Shown here: piece by piece, positions 52,376 through 60,699 of the stretch
Numbering within the stretch: the first letter of the stretch is position 1
Layout of the letters: each line of letters begins with the position of its first letter
Origin: Cytobacillus depressus
GTDB lineage: Bacteria; Bacillota; Bacilli; Bacillales; Cytobacillaceae
Reading direction: 5' to 3'
NCBI RefSeq assembly: GCF_008923245.1
Contig: NZ_WBOS01000010.1
Coordinates: forward strand, 1-64,000
Length of the DNA: 64,000 nt
Made by a program: the position numbers and the translations under genes
Notes under the pieces: generated by a model
Databases searched by the model: none
Seen by the model: the letters and a program-made list of their open reading frames with translations, nothing else
What the model was told of the DNA's origin: nothing

Positions 52376-53288
52376 GGATACACCTCACCATTCCTTCCTT
52401 AAGCTCTCTCATATCTGGTTGTTTTTCATGGCATTCGGAAGTGGCAATTGGACAGCGAGGCGCGAACAAGCATCCCGTTGGCAATTCACTTGGATGGGGC
52501 TGTGAGCCTGGAATTGGAATAAAGTCATTTTGAGGAAGTGCTTTCCATAAAGCCTTCGTATAAGGATGTCTGAGCGCCTCCCCTTGACCGGTAAAGTTTT
52601 CGACAGGAGCAATCTCAACAGTCGTTCCTGCATAGAACACGGCAATTTTATCGGCAATTTGTAAGGCAGATTCAATATCATGAGTAATAAGCATCACCGC
52701 ACAGCCGTTGTCGGCAAACTCTCGGAAATTACTTAACGCTTCTTTTATCACAACAGGATCCAGACCCGGAGTAGGCTCGTCAGCAATAATAACTTTTGCT
52801 TCGCTCACCATAGCAGTCGAGAGGAGCACTCTTCGCGCCATCCCTCCAGACAGTTGAAACGGATACATATTTTCAACTTCTCGTCTCAAATGATAACGCT
52901 CAAATACGCCTCGTTGGCGTGCAACTGCCTCCCCATTTTTGACAGCCGTACGGACTTGTTTCCCCACACGCATCAGCGGGTCTAGAAAGTTGACCGATTG
53001 CGGTACAATCGCAATTTCCTTCCCTCTTAATGCCTTTTGCCGTGCGAGAGTAAGGGGCTCTCCATCATATTTTATCGTACCAGTCGTATCTGCATTGCTC
53101 GGGAGAATTCCCAGTATGGCATGTGCAAGCAGACTTTTCCCCGATCCGCTCGCTCCTACAACCGCAAGAATTTCCCCCGCCTCTAAAGAGATGCTTAAAC
53201 TTGAAATCACTTGACTATTCATCTGTTTAAGTCCAGCTGTATACTGCTTAAAAGAAATTGATAAATTCTCTACTTCTAGGATAGGCAT
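52365..53288 (-). CDS. nikD: nickel ABC transporter ATP-binding protein NikD
   Basis: A 307-aa ABC ATPase of the peptide/nickel class. Walker A GASGSGKSL (about residue 41), signature QLSGGMARRVLLSTAM, Walker B IIADEPTPGLD. The C-terminal extension has the Cys-rich GCLFAPRCPIATSECHEKQP motif of oligopeptide/nickel ATPases, in which Cys residues may bind an iron-sulphur cluster in related proteins. GAGGAG precedes the ATG. Confidence 0.9.
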   Translation of the reverse strand: MPILEVENLSISFKQYTAGLKQMNSQVISSLSISLEAGEILAVVGASGSGKSLLAHAILGILPSNADTTGTIKYDGEPLTLARQKALRGKEIAIVPQSVNFLDPLMRVGKQVRTAVKNGEAVARQRGVFERYHLRREVENMYPFQLSGGMARRVLLSTAMVSEAKVIIADEPTPGLDPVVIKEALSNFREFADNGCAVMLITHDIESALQIADKIAVFYAGTTVEIAPVENFTGQGEALRHPYTKALWKALPQNDFIPIPGSQPHPSELPTGCLFAPRCPIATSECHEKQPDMRELKEGMVRCIHAN

Positions 53289-53315
53289 TTCTCAACTCCT
53301 CAATTTTCTAATTTA

Positions 53316-54161
53316 TTAATCATGGGCTCTAGAAGGATCAATAAGCATTCTAAAATTTTCTCCAATATGATCAAATGTCCTCACAATCAACAGCAAGCAA
53401 AGCCCAGGGAAAAAGGCAAGCCACCACATTCCTGAAGATAAGTATTTCATCGATTCCGATAGAATAATTCCAATCGCTGGTTCGTGAGGAGACATCCCTA
53501 AGCCTAAAAAAGTTACGGCTGCTTCATGTAAAATTACATGAGGAAACATGAGCATAAAACCAATTAAAGCTTGAGGCAAAATATGAGGCAAAATATGATG
53601 CATCGCGATCCACCATTGGGATTTTCCCATTTTCCGAGACACTTGTACAAATTCTGCGGAACGGACTTGCATCACTTCTGCCCGAATGACACGAGCTAAG
53701 CTTGGCCAATGGGTTAAGGCAAGACCAATGACAATTCCTTTAAATCCGCCCCCTAATGTAAAAGCAATCAGGATTAGGGTGACAAGATGCGGCACACTTA
53801 GAAAAAGATCAATGAGCCATGATACGATACGATCGGCCGCTTTTCCCATCGTTGCCGCGGCCATGCCTAGGAAAAGAGCAATGGACACACTGCCAATCGC
53901 TCCGATCAAGCCCACCCATATACTCAATGAAAGTCCCTTTACCGTTCGGGTAAACATATCTCTGCCTAACCAATCCGTCCCAAACAAATGGTTGAAAGAT
54001 GGGGGCGAATTGCGATTTTGAAGATTAGTGGCCATTCTTCCTTCATCTAATAGAAAACTCCCTACAATCACAACAACTAAAAAAGCAATAGCAAATAAAA
54101 TCGAAATCATCGTCCATTGCCTTCTATTAAGAGGGAATCGTTTATTCAGGCTATGAATCAT
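53316..54161 (-). CDS. nikC: nickel ABC transporter permease NikC
   Basis: A 281-aa permease with about six membrane helices of the DppC/NikC class. It has the N-terminal HLFGTDWLGRDMFTRTVKG motif and the EAA-type cytoplasmic loop (VSRKMGKSQWWIAMHHILPH). It overlaps nikB by four bases (ATGA), which shows coupling. Confidence 0.9.
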   Translation of the reverse strand: MIHSLNKRFPLNRRQWTMISILFAIAFLVVVIVGSFLLDEGRMATNLQNRNSPPSFNHLFGTDWLGRDMFTRTVKGLSLSIWVGLIGAIGSVSIALFLGMAAATMGKAADRIVSWLIDLFLSVPHLVTLILIAFTLGGGFKGIVIGLALTHWPSLARVIRAEVMQVRSAEFVQVSRKMGKSQWWIAMHHILPHILPQALIGFMLMFPHVILHEAAVTFLGLGMSPHEPAIGIILSESMKYLSSGMWWLAFFPGLCLLLIVRTFDHIGENFRMLIDPSRAHD

Positions 54162-55147
54162 ATCGAACGCCCCTCTCTCATCCGCGGATCTAAAATGCGG
54201 TAAATCAAATCAGCCAATAGATTTCCGGCAAAAACAAATAGTGTACTAAATATAACTAATCCTAATAAAAGAGGAACATCCCCTCTCAGCCCAGCCTCGA
54301 CTGTAGCCTGTCCTAAACCGGGATAAGAAAAGACTTGCTCAGCTAGCACGGCTCCGCCAAATAATTCACTAAAAGCAGCAAATTGTAAGGTAATCGCCGG
54401 CAAGGCCACATTCCGTAATCCATGCCGCCAAAATAGGATAAGCCCTTGTTCTCCTCTCGCTCTTGCGAATAAAACATAATCGCTGGCTAGAACATCAATT
54501 AGCTTCTGCCGCGTGTGTAATGCCACATTCGCAACCCCAACTACACTAAGCGTGAGGGCAGGAAGAATAAGATGCTTGATTTTATCCGCCATAGTAACAT
54601 CAGCAGCCAGGACACCGGCGGGAACTCCCATTCCAATTGGAAACCACCTTAGCCATACAGCAAAGACAATAAGGATAAGAAGCCCCATCCAGAAAGTCGG
54701 AGTGGAGGCTAGTGTGAAACAGTACCATTTAATCATACGATCGATCCACGTACCTTTTTTCATGGCAGCGATCACGCCCATTATAAATCCAATGATTCCT
54801 GATAAAATCCAAGCGGAGATCATAAGAGCAAGGGAATTTAAGAAACGTTCACTAATAATGTCAGCCACCGGACGGCGAAACATCATCGAAGTACCTAGAT
54901 CTCCTTTCAACAATGCCGATGCCCAATTAAAAAATTGTACGAGGACTGGCTGATCAAGGCCCCAATATTTAGCAATCATTTCTCGCTGCTCAGGACCTAC
55001 CTTCAACATATCCGCGCCAATGTAAGCTTGTATCGGATCAATCGGAGAATTTTTTATTAAAAGAAAGGAGATAAAGCAAATGGCGATTAATAATGTCACC
55101 ATTCTTAATCCTTTCAGCAATAGGAATTTCCCTAGATTTTTACCCAC
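54158..55147 (-). CDS. nikB: nickel ABC transporter permease NikB
   Basis: A 329-aa permease with six helices of the DppB/NikB class. Motifs are NSPIDPIQAYIGADML near residue 30, KGDLGTSMMFRRPVADII, and the late GQATVEAGLRGDVPLLLG. The EAA loop has LARARGEQGLILFWRHGLRN. It starts two bases after the nikA stop. Confidence 0.9.
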   Translation of the reverse strand: MGKNLGKFLLLKGLRMVTLLIAICFISFLLIKNSPIDPIQAYIGADMLKVGPEQREMIAKYWGLDQPVLVQFFNWASALLKGDLGTSMMFRRPVADIISERFLNSLALMISAWILSGIIGFIMGVIAAMKKGTWIDRMIKWYCFTLASTPTFWMGLLILIVFAVWLRWFPIGMGVPAGVLAADVTMADKIKHLILPALTLSVVGVANVALHTRQKLIDVLASDYVLFARARGEQGLILFWRHGLRNVALPAITLQFAAFSELFGGAVLAEQVFSYPGLGQATVEAGLRGDVPLLLGLVIFSTLFVFAGNLLADLIYRILDPRMREGRSI

Positions 55148-55149
55148 AG

Positions 55150-56769
55150 TTACTTACTCCATTTCCATTCGGCAATGTTATCAGTTGCTGGCCAGCCATG
55201 CCCATGAACATGGATTCTTTGATCTCCGATATCAAGTCCATCTTTCACTAAATACAAGTGATTGATATTTACTAACCACGCCCACGGAGCGTCACCTTTT
55301 GCACTTAAACCTGTTGTTCCATCCCATTGTGCCTTCTTCCAATACTCAATCGCCTCTTTTTCATTTGTAGCCCGAAGAGCCTTTTCAAAGTATTCATCGA
55401 CTGTTTTATTTTGATAATAGCCAGTGTTGTAGAAGTCTACTCCTGCGAATTTACTGCTATATATATTGTACATTTCATGAGGGTCGTGGCTTCCCCAGCC
55501 TAGAAGAACAGCATTCGAATACATATTCTTTTCAATGACATCCCAGCTGCCGCCCTCTAATTTAATATGAATGCCTAGCGGTTTCATCATATCTGCAACC
55601 GAAATGGCAAGAGATTGTCTGATCGCATCATTTGCTACATAATAAAGAGTGAATTCCGCTTTTAAAGACCCTTTCTCAAGGATTCCGTCTCCGTCTTTAT
55701 CCTTCCAGCCAGCTTCTTCTAAAAGCTTTCGTGCCCCTTCTATATCAGCAGCTTTAATGACCGTATCCGGGTTCCACCATGGAAGTCCATCTACTGAAGT
55801 ATAGGCTGGCGTTCCGTGTCCTTCTAACACTCCATCCACAAGGGCTTGGCGATCTACCGCAATATTGATCGCATGTCGAATAGCTGGATCAGCTGTCACA
55901 TCATTGCCAATTGGATAACCGTCTTTCGTAAATTCCCCAGATTTTACAAATGGGAAAACAATCCCTCGGTTATCTACTGTTTTAACAGATTCTAACCTCA
56001 TTCCGGAAACTTTTTGATTGCTAAATGCAGCTGGTATGTAAGCAAGATCAACCTCACCCGCTTGAGCAGCAGCAAAAGATGCATCCTCGCTTAAAAATAA
56101 GAACGTAATCTTTTTAAAATATGGCTGCTTGTCATAGTATGCAGGATTAGCTTTTATAATGAGCTGTTGGCCTTTATCCCATTGAACGAGCTGAAATGGC
56201 CCCGAACCTACAGGATTTTCAGCATAGTCTGCTCCATATGCATGTTTTGGAACAATTCCCGTTCCGATTAACGTATTAACAAATGTGGATTGAGGCTCTT
56301 TTAATGTGAACTTTACTGTGTGATCATCTATTGCTTCCACTTTGTCCAATACATTCAGATCAACAACAGAACCATTTTTAGAAGCTGTTTCAAAAGTAAA
56401 TACGACATCGTCAGCTGTTAATGGCTGACCGTCTGAGAATTTCACATCATCACGCATGTTTACTGTCCAAACAGTGCCTTCTTCGTTTACGTTATAATCT
56501 GTTGCCAAATCATTAACAATATTAAGCTTGTCATCTCTTTTTAGCAGTGTACTTTGGAATAGCGGTGAACCGTAGCGCCCCCAGCCTGATGTTGGATTGA
56601 ATCCTGTTTCAGGCTCCGATCCAAAAGCGAGCACAAGCTCATCCTTTTTATTTTCGTTATTTTTACTCTCAGTACTTGATTCGTTCGGCTTCGATTGCGC
56701 GCAGCCTGCTAGCACAAATGATAAAATAAAAGTTGCTAAGACGATTATTCCAAACCATTTTTTCCTCAA
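55150..56769 (-). CDS. nikA: nickel-binding lipoprotein NikA
   Basis: A 539-aa extracytoplasmic lipoprotein, lipobox FVLAGCAQ (Cys near residue 23). It is of the peptide/nickel SBP_bac_5 type, with FGSEPETGFNPTSGWGRYGS close to the NikA opening, RDDVKFSDGQPLTADDVVFT, and the late LLGWGSHDPHEMYN. The Trp, Gly and Arg residues in the early GWGRYG motif are shared with nickel/metallophore-binding homologues. A TTG start at 56769 has GAGGTG 6 bases upstream; a GTG three codons earlier is too close. The ligand may be Ni2+ or a Ni-chelate. Confidence 0.9.
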   Translation of the reverse strand: MRKKWFGIIVLATFILSFVLAGCAQSKPNESSTESKNNENKKDELVLAFGSEPETGFNPTSGWGRYGSPLFQSTLLKRDDKLNIVNDLATDYNVNEEGTVWTVNMRDDVKFSDGQPLTADDVVFTFETASKNGSVVDLNVLDKVEAIDDHTVKFTLKEPQSTFVNTLIGTGIVPKHAYGADYAENPVGSGPFQLVQWDKGQQLIIKANPAYYDKQPYFKKITFLFLSEDASFAAAQAGEVDLAYIPAAFSNQKVSGMRLESVKTVDNRGIVFPFVKSGEFTKDGYPIGNDVTADPAIRHAINIAVDRQALVDGVLEGHGTPAYTSVDGLPWWNPDTVIKAADIEGARKLLEEAGWKDKDGDGILEKGSLKAEFTLYYVANDAIRQSLAISVADMMKPLGIHIKLEGGSWDVIEKNMYSNAVLLGWGSHDPHEMYNIYSSKFAGVDFYNTGYYQNKTVDEYFEKALRATNEKEAIEYWKKAQWDGTTGLSAKGDAPWAWLVNINHLYLVKDGLDIGDQRIHVHGHGWPATDNIAEWKWSK

Positions 56770-56847
56770 ATTATTCACCTCATCATTTAATCTCTTTCAT
56801 TTAGTCCCGTCCTATAAATGCATAGATTTCTATTTTATAAATTTGAC

Positions 56848-57267
56848 TTAAATATTTTCTATTGGTGCCACTGTAAACTTGCCATAATGAACACCCTTTA
56901 AACTAGTTAGTTTATGACTTAGCTGCTGGATGTCTTTTGCTTTTCCTTTTACGATGATAAGTTCAAGACAATTCGCATGGTCCAGATGAAAATGGGTAGT
57001 GGACATAATAATATCGTGCATATCATGCTGGGCCTTCGTCAGTTCTTCTAGTAAATTTCGTTTGTGATGGTCATAAAATAAAAGAATGCTTCCAGCCACA
57101 ATCTGTTCATCCTTTTCCCACGAATGCTGAATAAGCGCATCGCGGACAAGATCGCGAATGGCTTCAGACCGATTCTCATACCCTTTTTGCTTAACTAAAT
57201 GGTCAAACTTGCGCAGTAAATGCCCATCCATCGATATTCCGAACCTTTTTAATGTAGACTCTTCCAT
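56848..57267 (-). CDS. nikR: nickel-responsive transcriptional regulator NikR
   Basis: A 139-aa ribbon-helix-helix repressor with an ACT-like metal domain. The N-terminal KRFGISMDGHLLRKFDHLV is the RHH fold. The nickel site is complete, with H in the QHDMHD region and the HFHLDHANCLE motif supplying His, His and Cys. It should bind DNA when nickel is plentiful and switch off nikABCDE. It is the first gene of its operon, followed by nikA after about 80 bases. AGGAGG precedes the second ATG. Confidence 0.92.
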   Translation of the reverse strand: MEESTLKRFGISMDGHLLRKFDHLVKQKGYENRSEAIRDLVRDALIQHSWEKDEQIVAGSILLFYDHHKRNLLEELTKAQHDMHDIIMSTTHFHLDHANCLELIIVKGKAKDIQQLSHKLTSLKGVHYGKFTVAPIENI

Positions 57268-57306
57268 CATTTCCTCCTAATTTGATTCCTTTAAAATGCT
57301 AGTTTT

Positions 57307-57340
57307 TTAGTAACACGATTCTTAACATTAGTAACACGAT
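57307..57340. promoter_or_regulatory. direct repeat upstream of nikR, candidate operator
   Basis: TTAGTAACACGAT occurs at 57307-57319 and again at 57328-57340, 21 bp apart (two helical turns). A third partial copy (GTAACAC) is at about 57480. The site lies 40 bases before the nikR start, near its likely promoter. It does not match the E. coli NikR palindrome, so a different arrangement or regulator is possible. Confidence 0.5.
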
Positions 57341-57585
57341 AGCGACAACCAAAATGAAATATCTGCCTATTATAAACTTAACATTTATTTTAGTATCCTA
57401 ACCTCGCTTATTCAACTTTTATGTTCAATTTTTCATTAATATTCGCCTGTGTATTCCAGTATCACAACTTGAAAGAAATGTAACACCGGTTTTAAGCAAA
57501 AAATAAATAGGGAGAAGTATCTTTACATCCTGCTCTGGTAAAAATGGTTACAAACAAAAGATTGGAAATTGGAGGATTTTCGCTT

Positions 57586-58560
57586 ATGTATGATGTTGTC
57601 ATTATCGGTGGAGGCCCATGCGGCTTAGCAACAGGTCTTGCTCTTCAAGAAAAAGGGATTAAATATGTCATTATTGAAAAGGAGGCGATTGTCAATTCCA
57701 TCGTTAATTGTCCATTAGATATTCGCTTCTATAGTACTTCGGATCGGCTGGAAATTGGGAATATCCCATTCCTTTCTCAGGAAGTACGCCCCACTCGAAG
57801 TGAACTGCTCAAATATTATCGCCTTGTTACAGAGCGGCAAGCTCTTAATATTAAATGCTTTCAAAGAGTAGATCGCATTTCGAAAGACTCGGATTCTTTT
57901 ACAGTACATACCGTTGACCGTACAGGAACTCATTTTTCCTATCAAGCAAGAATGATTGTGATTGCTACAGGAATTTTTGATCATCCGAAAAAGATCGGGA
58001 TTGAAGGGGAAAAGTTATCGAAGGTTGCGCACTATTATAAAGAGGGTCATTCTTACCACGGACAAAATGTAACCGTAGTAGGTGGAAAAAACTCTGCTGT
58101 CGAAGCGGCGATTGATCTATATCGTAACGGGGCACATGTCACACTCGTCCATCGTGGAGATAATGTTTACAAAGGCATTAAGCCATCTTTGCTACTAGAT
58201 ATTCGAAACTTCATCGAAAAGGGAAAAATCAAATTTTACGCGAATTCAAGTGTGAAAGAGATCAACATGACAACCATTTGTCTTGAAACTCCTGAAGGAT
58301 TAGTCACAATTCCAAATGATTATGCTTTTTCATTAATCGGATACCAACCAGATATCGGGATGCTTCAAAGCATCGGCATTCAGATCGATTCTTCCACGTT
58401 GGTCCCTGCCTTCAACTCAGAAACTTACGAAACGAACGTGCCTAACGTTTATTTAGCAGGAGTTGTAACTGGAGGCATTACAAATCGTGTTTACATTGAA
58501 GATGGAAGGTTTCACGGGTTGAAAATTGCGGAAGACATGAGACGGAGATTGAATGCGTAA
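57586..58560 (+). CDS. YpdA-family putative bacillithiol disulphide reductase
   Basis: A 324-aa FAD/NADPH flavoprotein. The FAD motif is YDVVIIGGGPCGLA (residues 2-15), and the NADPH motif is VVGGKNSAVEAAIDLYRNGA. The Cys in GGPCG is the conserved YpdA cysteine. FYSTSDRLEIGNIPF is typical of YpdA. YpdA proteins help recycle oxidised bacillithiol. The start at 57586 has GGAGG 10 bases upstream. Standing alone, with a terminator after it. Confidence 0.85.
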   Translation: MYDVVIIGGGPCGLATGLALQEKGIKYVIIEKEAIVNSIVNCPLDIRFYSTSDRLEIGNIPFLSQEVRPTRSELLKYYRLVTERQALNIKCFQRVDRISKDSDSFTVHTVDRTGTHFSYQARMIVIATGIFDHPKKIGIEGEKLSKVAHYYKEGHSYHGQNVTVVGGKNSAVEAAIDLYRNGAHVTLVHRGDNVYKGIKPSLLLDIRNFIEKGKIKFYANSSVKEINMTTICLETPEGLVTIPNDYAFSLIGYQPDIGMLQSIGIQIDSSTLVPAFNSETYETNVPNVYLAGVVTGGITNRVYIEDGRFHGLKIAEDMRRRLNA

Positions 58561-58567
58561 CAATGTA

Positions 58568-58608
58568 GAGAATAGACATGCTGAAAAAGTGTCTATTCTC
58601 GTTTTATT
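58568..58608 (+). terminator. intrinsic terminator after the YpdA-like gene
   Basis: GAGAATAGACA pairs with TGTCTATTCTC around an 11-base loop and is followed by GTTTTATTTA. It lies eight bases past the stop codon. Confidence 0.85.
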
Positions 58609-58656
58609 TATGGCTTAAAACTTCGATTGCTTTGCAAATTAGGAAGCACATTTTTC

Positions 58657-59286
58657 CTAGGTTCGACTCTGAATCGCCACTTTCAATCCGAGTCCGATAT
58701 AGATGGCCCCTACGATCTTGCCGCTCCAACGGCCAAGCCACGCTATTCGCTTGACTTGCTGCATCACTGCACGTACGCTAAAGGCAATAATCGTTGTATA
58801 GATCACGCTTAACACCACTAAAATACAACCCAGAATTAGAAATTGAAAGATGGCCGATCCCTGCTCCGGATGTACAAATTGTGGCAAAAACGCTAGAAAG
58901 AATAGGGCTGTTTTTGGGTTTAAAACTTCAACTAAAATAGCCTGACGATAAGAATCTTTTGCTGACACCGGAGAAACCTTTGGCATTTGCGGATCTGCAG
59001 GCTTTTCCAAAATGGCGCGAATCCCCAGGTAAAGCAAATAGGCTGCCCCAGCAAACTTAATAAAATTGAAAGCTAATGCAGAGGTCATCAAAATGGCTGA
59101 CAGTCCAACTGCTGCAAACAATGTATGAATTAAATCACCGGTCGCAATTCCAAGTCCCGTCATCACTCCTTCTTTACGCCCGCTTTGAACGGTACGAGTA
59201 ACGACAAGAAGAACCGCTGGGCCTGGTATCAAAAATAGTCCAAGTACAATAACCAAGAACGCACTCAGTGTAGAAAGAGTAAACAT
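58657..59286 (-). CDS. LysE/RhtB family amino-acid exporter
   Basis: A 209-aa membrane protein with six helices. The LysE/RhtB signature GLFLIPGPAVLLVVTRTVQSGRKEG is split across residues 16-40; later AGAAYLLYLGIRA and LNPKTALFFLAFLPQFV are both diagnostic. It should export neutral amino acids or homoserine-type compounds. The substrate is unknown. It is a single gene. Confidence 0.9.
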   Translation of the reverse strand: MFTLSTLSAFLVIVLGLFLIPGPAVLLVVTRTVQSGRKEGVMTGLGIATGDLIHTLFAAVGLSAILMTSALAFNFIKFAGAAYLLYLGIRAILEKPADPQMPKVSPVSAKDSYRQAILVEVLNPKTALFFLAFLPQFVHPEQGSAIFQFLILGCILVVLSVIYTTIIAFSVRAVMQQVKRIAWLGRWSGKIVGAIYIGLGLKVAIQSRT

Positions 59287-59449
59287 TTTGCTTCCCCCAT
59301 TTTTTATCTTTTAAATAGTAAGTTTATTTTATCATTTAATATATTCATTGTGAGCTAACCAAGAGTACATATTTTTTGGAGTAACACAGGAGTTGCCGGT
59401 ATATCGTTTAAAATAATTGATAATGTAACAAAATGGAGGTAATTGTCTT

Positions 59450-59995
59450 ATGGAGTTAACAAAACCATTTCCCGTTTTGGAAACAAAACGGTTATTTCTA
59501 AGAGAGGTTGTTCCGAGTGATGCAGCCAGTATATTGACTTACCTATCAGATCAAGAAGTTATGGAGTATTTTGGGATGGAGCCCTTTCAAAGTGAACAGG
59601 ATGCCCTGGAAGAGATCCAATGGTATAATGAGATTTTTTCAAATAAGACAGGAATACGCTGGGGGATCACGATAAAAGGAAATGATGCAGTGATTGGGAG
59701 CTGTGGCTTTCATGACCTCTCTAAAAAGCATGTCCGAGGAGAGATTGGTGCTGAACTTTCAAAGGATTACTGGAGAAAAGGGATCATGACCGAGGCATTA
59801 TCGGCAATTATCCCTTATGGATTCAATCATTTTAATTTAATGAGAATACAAGCCTTAATTGAACCACCCAATACTGCTTCTATTAGATTATTTGAGAGGA
59901 TCGGATTCTCGCGTGAGGGGCTTCTAAGAAAATATGAATATACTTGTGGTAAATTCGATGATTTATATATGTATTCCTTGTTAAAGACAGATTAA
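59450..59995 (+). CDS. GNAT acetyltransferase, RimJ/RimL type
   Basis: A 181-aa acetyl-CoA-dependent N-acetyltransferase. TKRLFLREVVPSDAASIL opens the fold, and GAELSKDYWRKGIMTEALSAI holds the acetyl-CoA loop (R-K-G-I-M). NTASIRLFERIGFSREGLLR is the typical C-terminal motif of the RimJ/RimL group. The substrate may be a ribosomal protein N-terminus or a small molecule. GGAGG precedes the ATG. Confidence 0.9.
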   Translation: MELTKPFPVLETKRLFLREVVPSDAASILTYLSDQEVMEYFGMEPFQSEQDALEEIQWYNEIFSNKTGIRWGITIKGNDAVIGSCGFHDLSKKHVRGEIGAELSKDYWRKGIMTEALSAIIPYGFNHFNLMRIQALIEPPNTASIRLFERIGFSREGLLRKYEYTCGKFDDLYMYSLLKTD

Positions 59996-60040
59996 TATGA
60001 ATGGATGTCAAAAGGGAGTCCATGCCGCTTTTCTGCACGA

Positions 60041-60068
60041 TTAAAGGGAGAGCCGCTTGGCAGCTCCC
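60041..60068 (-). terminator. terminator of the minus-strand GNAT gene
   Basis: GGGAG (60046-60050) pairs with CTCCC (60064-60068), with an inner GCC/GGC. On the minus strand TTTAAT follows. The stem abuts the stop codon at 60069. Confidence 0.6.
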
Positions 60069-60536
60069 TCATAGATAATAGCTCATGATAATTAATTCTC
60101 CTTTCTTTCCCATTTTCCGAACTCCTTCATCTATAAAGCCACGCTTTTGGTAAAGTGATTTAGCTGCTAAATTTTGTACGTTCACAGCTAAGACAATCTC
60201 GTTGATAGCAGGAAACTCTGTCCGAACAAATTCAGGCAATAACATTAATGCCCTCTTTGCATATCCTCTCCCTTGATGGTGATAGCTTGTTGAAAATGCT
60301 CTTAACAAGATGGCTTTACAATTTCCAGAATATGGTTTTACCCCTTCGTTTTCGTGAAGAACAAAGAAAGTCACAAATTCGTTGTTTTCAAACGCCAATA
60401 TCGAATGTCTGTCTGAATCTTCTTCTGATAGCTCTATGCAATCTAATGGCTTACCTGTAAACTGAAGCTGCTCATTAGATAATACATACTTTTCAATTTC
60501 ACTTTTAAAACGTTCATCATACTCAAAAAATTCCAT
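60069..60536 (-). CDS. GNAT family acetyltransferase
   Basis: A 155-aa acetyltransferase. YHHQGRGYAKRALMLLPEF carries the acetyl-CoA binding Q/R-G-x-G-x-A-like loop (QGRGYA). NEIVLAVNVQNLAAKSLYQKRGF and the late MGKKGELIIMSYYL are usual C-terminal features. The substrate is unknown. GGAGG precedes the ATG. Confidence 0.88.
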   Translation of the reverse strand: MEFFEYDERFKSEIEKYVLSNEQLQFTGKPLDCIELSEEDSDRHSILAFENNEFVTFFVLHENEGVKPYSGNCKAILLRAFSTSYHHQGRGYAKRALMLLPEFVRTEFPAINEIVLAVNVQNLAAKSLYQKRGFIDEGVRKMGKKGELIIMSYYL

Positions 60537-60699
60537 CGTTTCCTCCCGAAACTATCCTTTATTCCATATTTGACACTTGAAATAGAATCAGAAAATAAAA
60601 ACTATTACTAAGTATAGCATCCTGAAATTAAAAAGAATAACCGGGAGAAAATCGACCAGTCTTATTTTGACATAGTTAAAAGAATATCGTTATTCAAGA

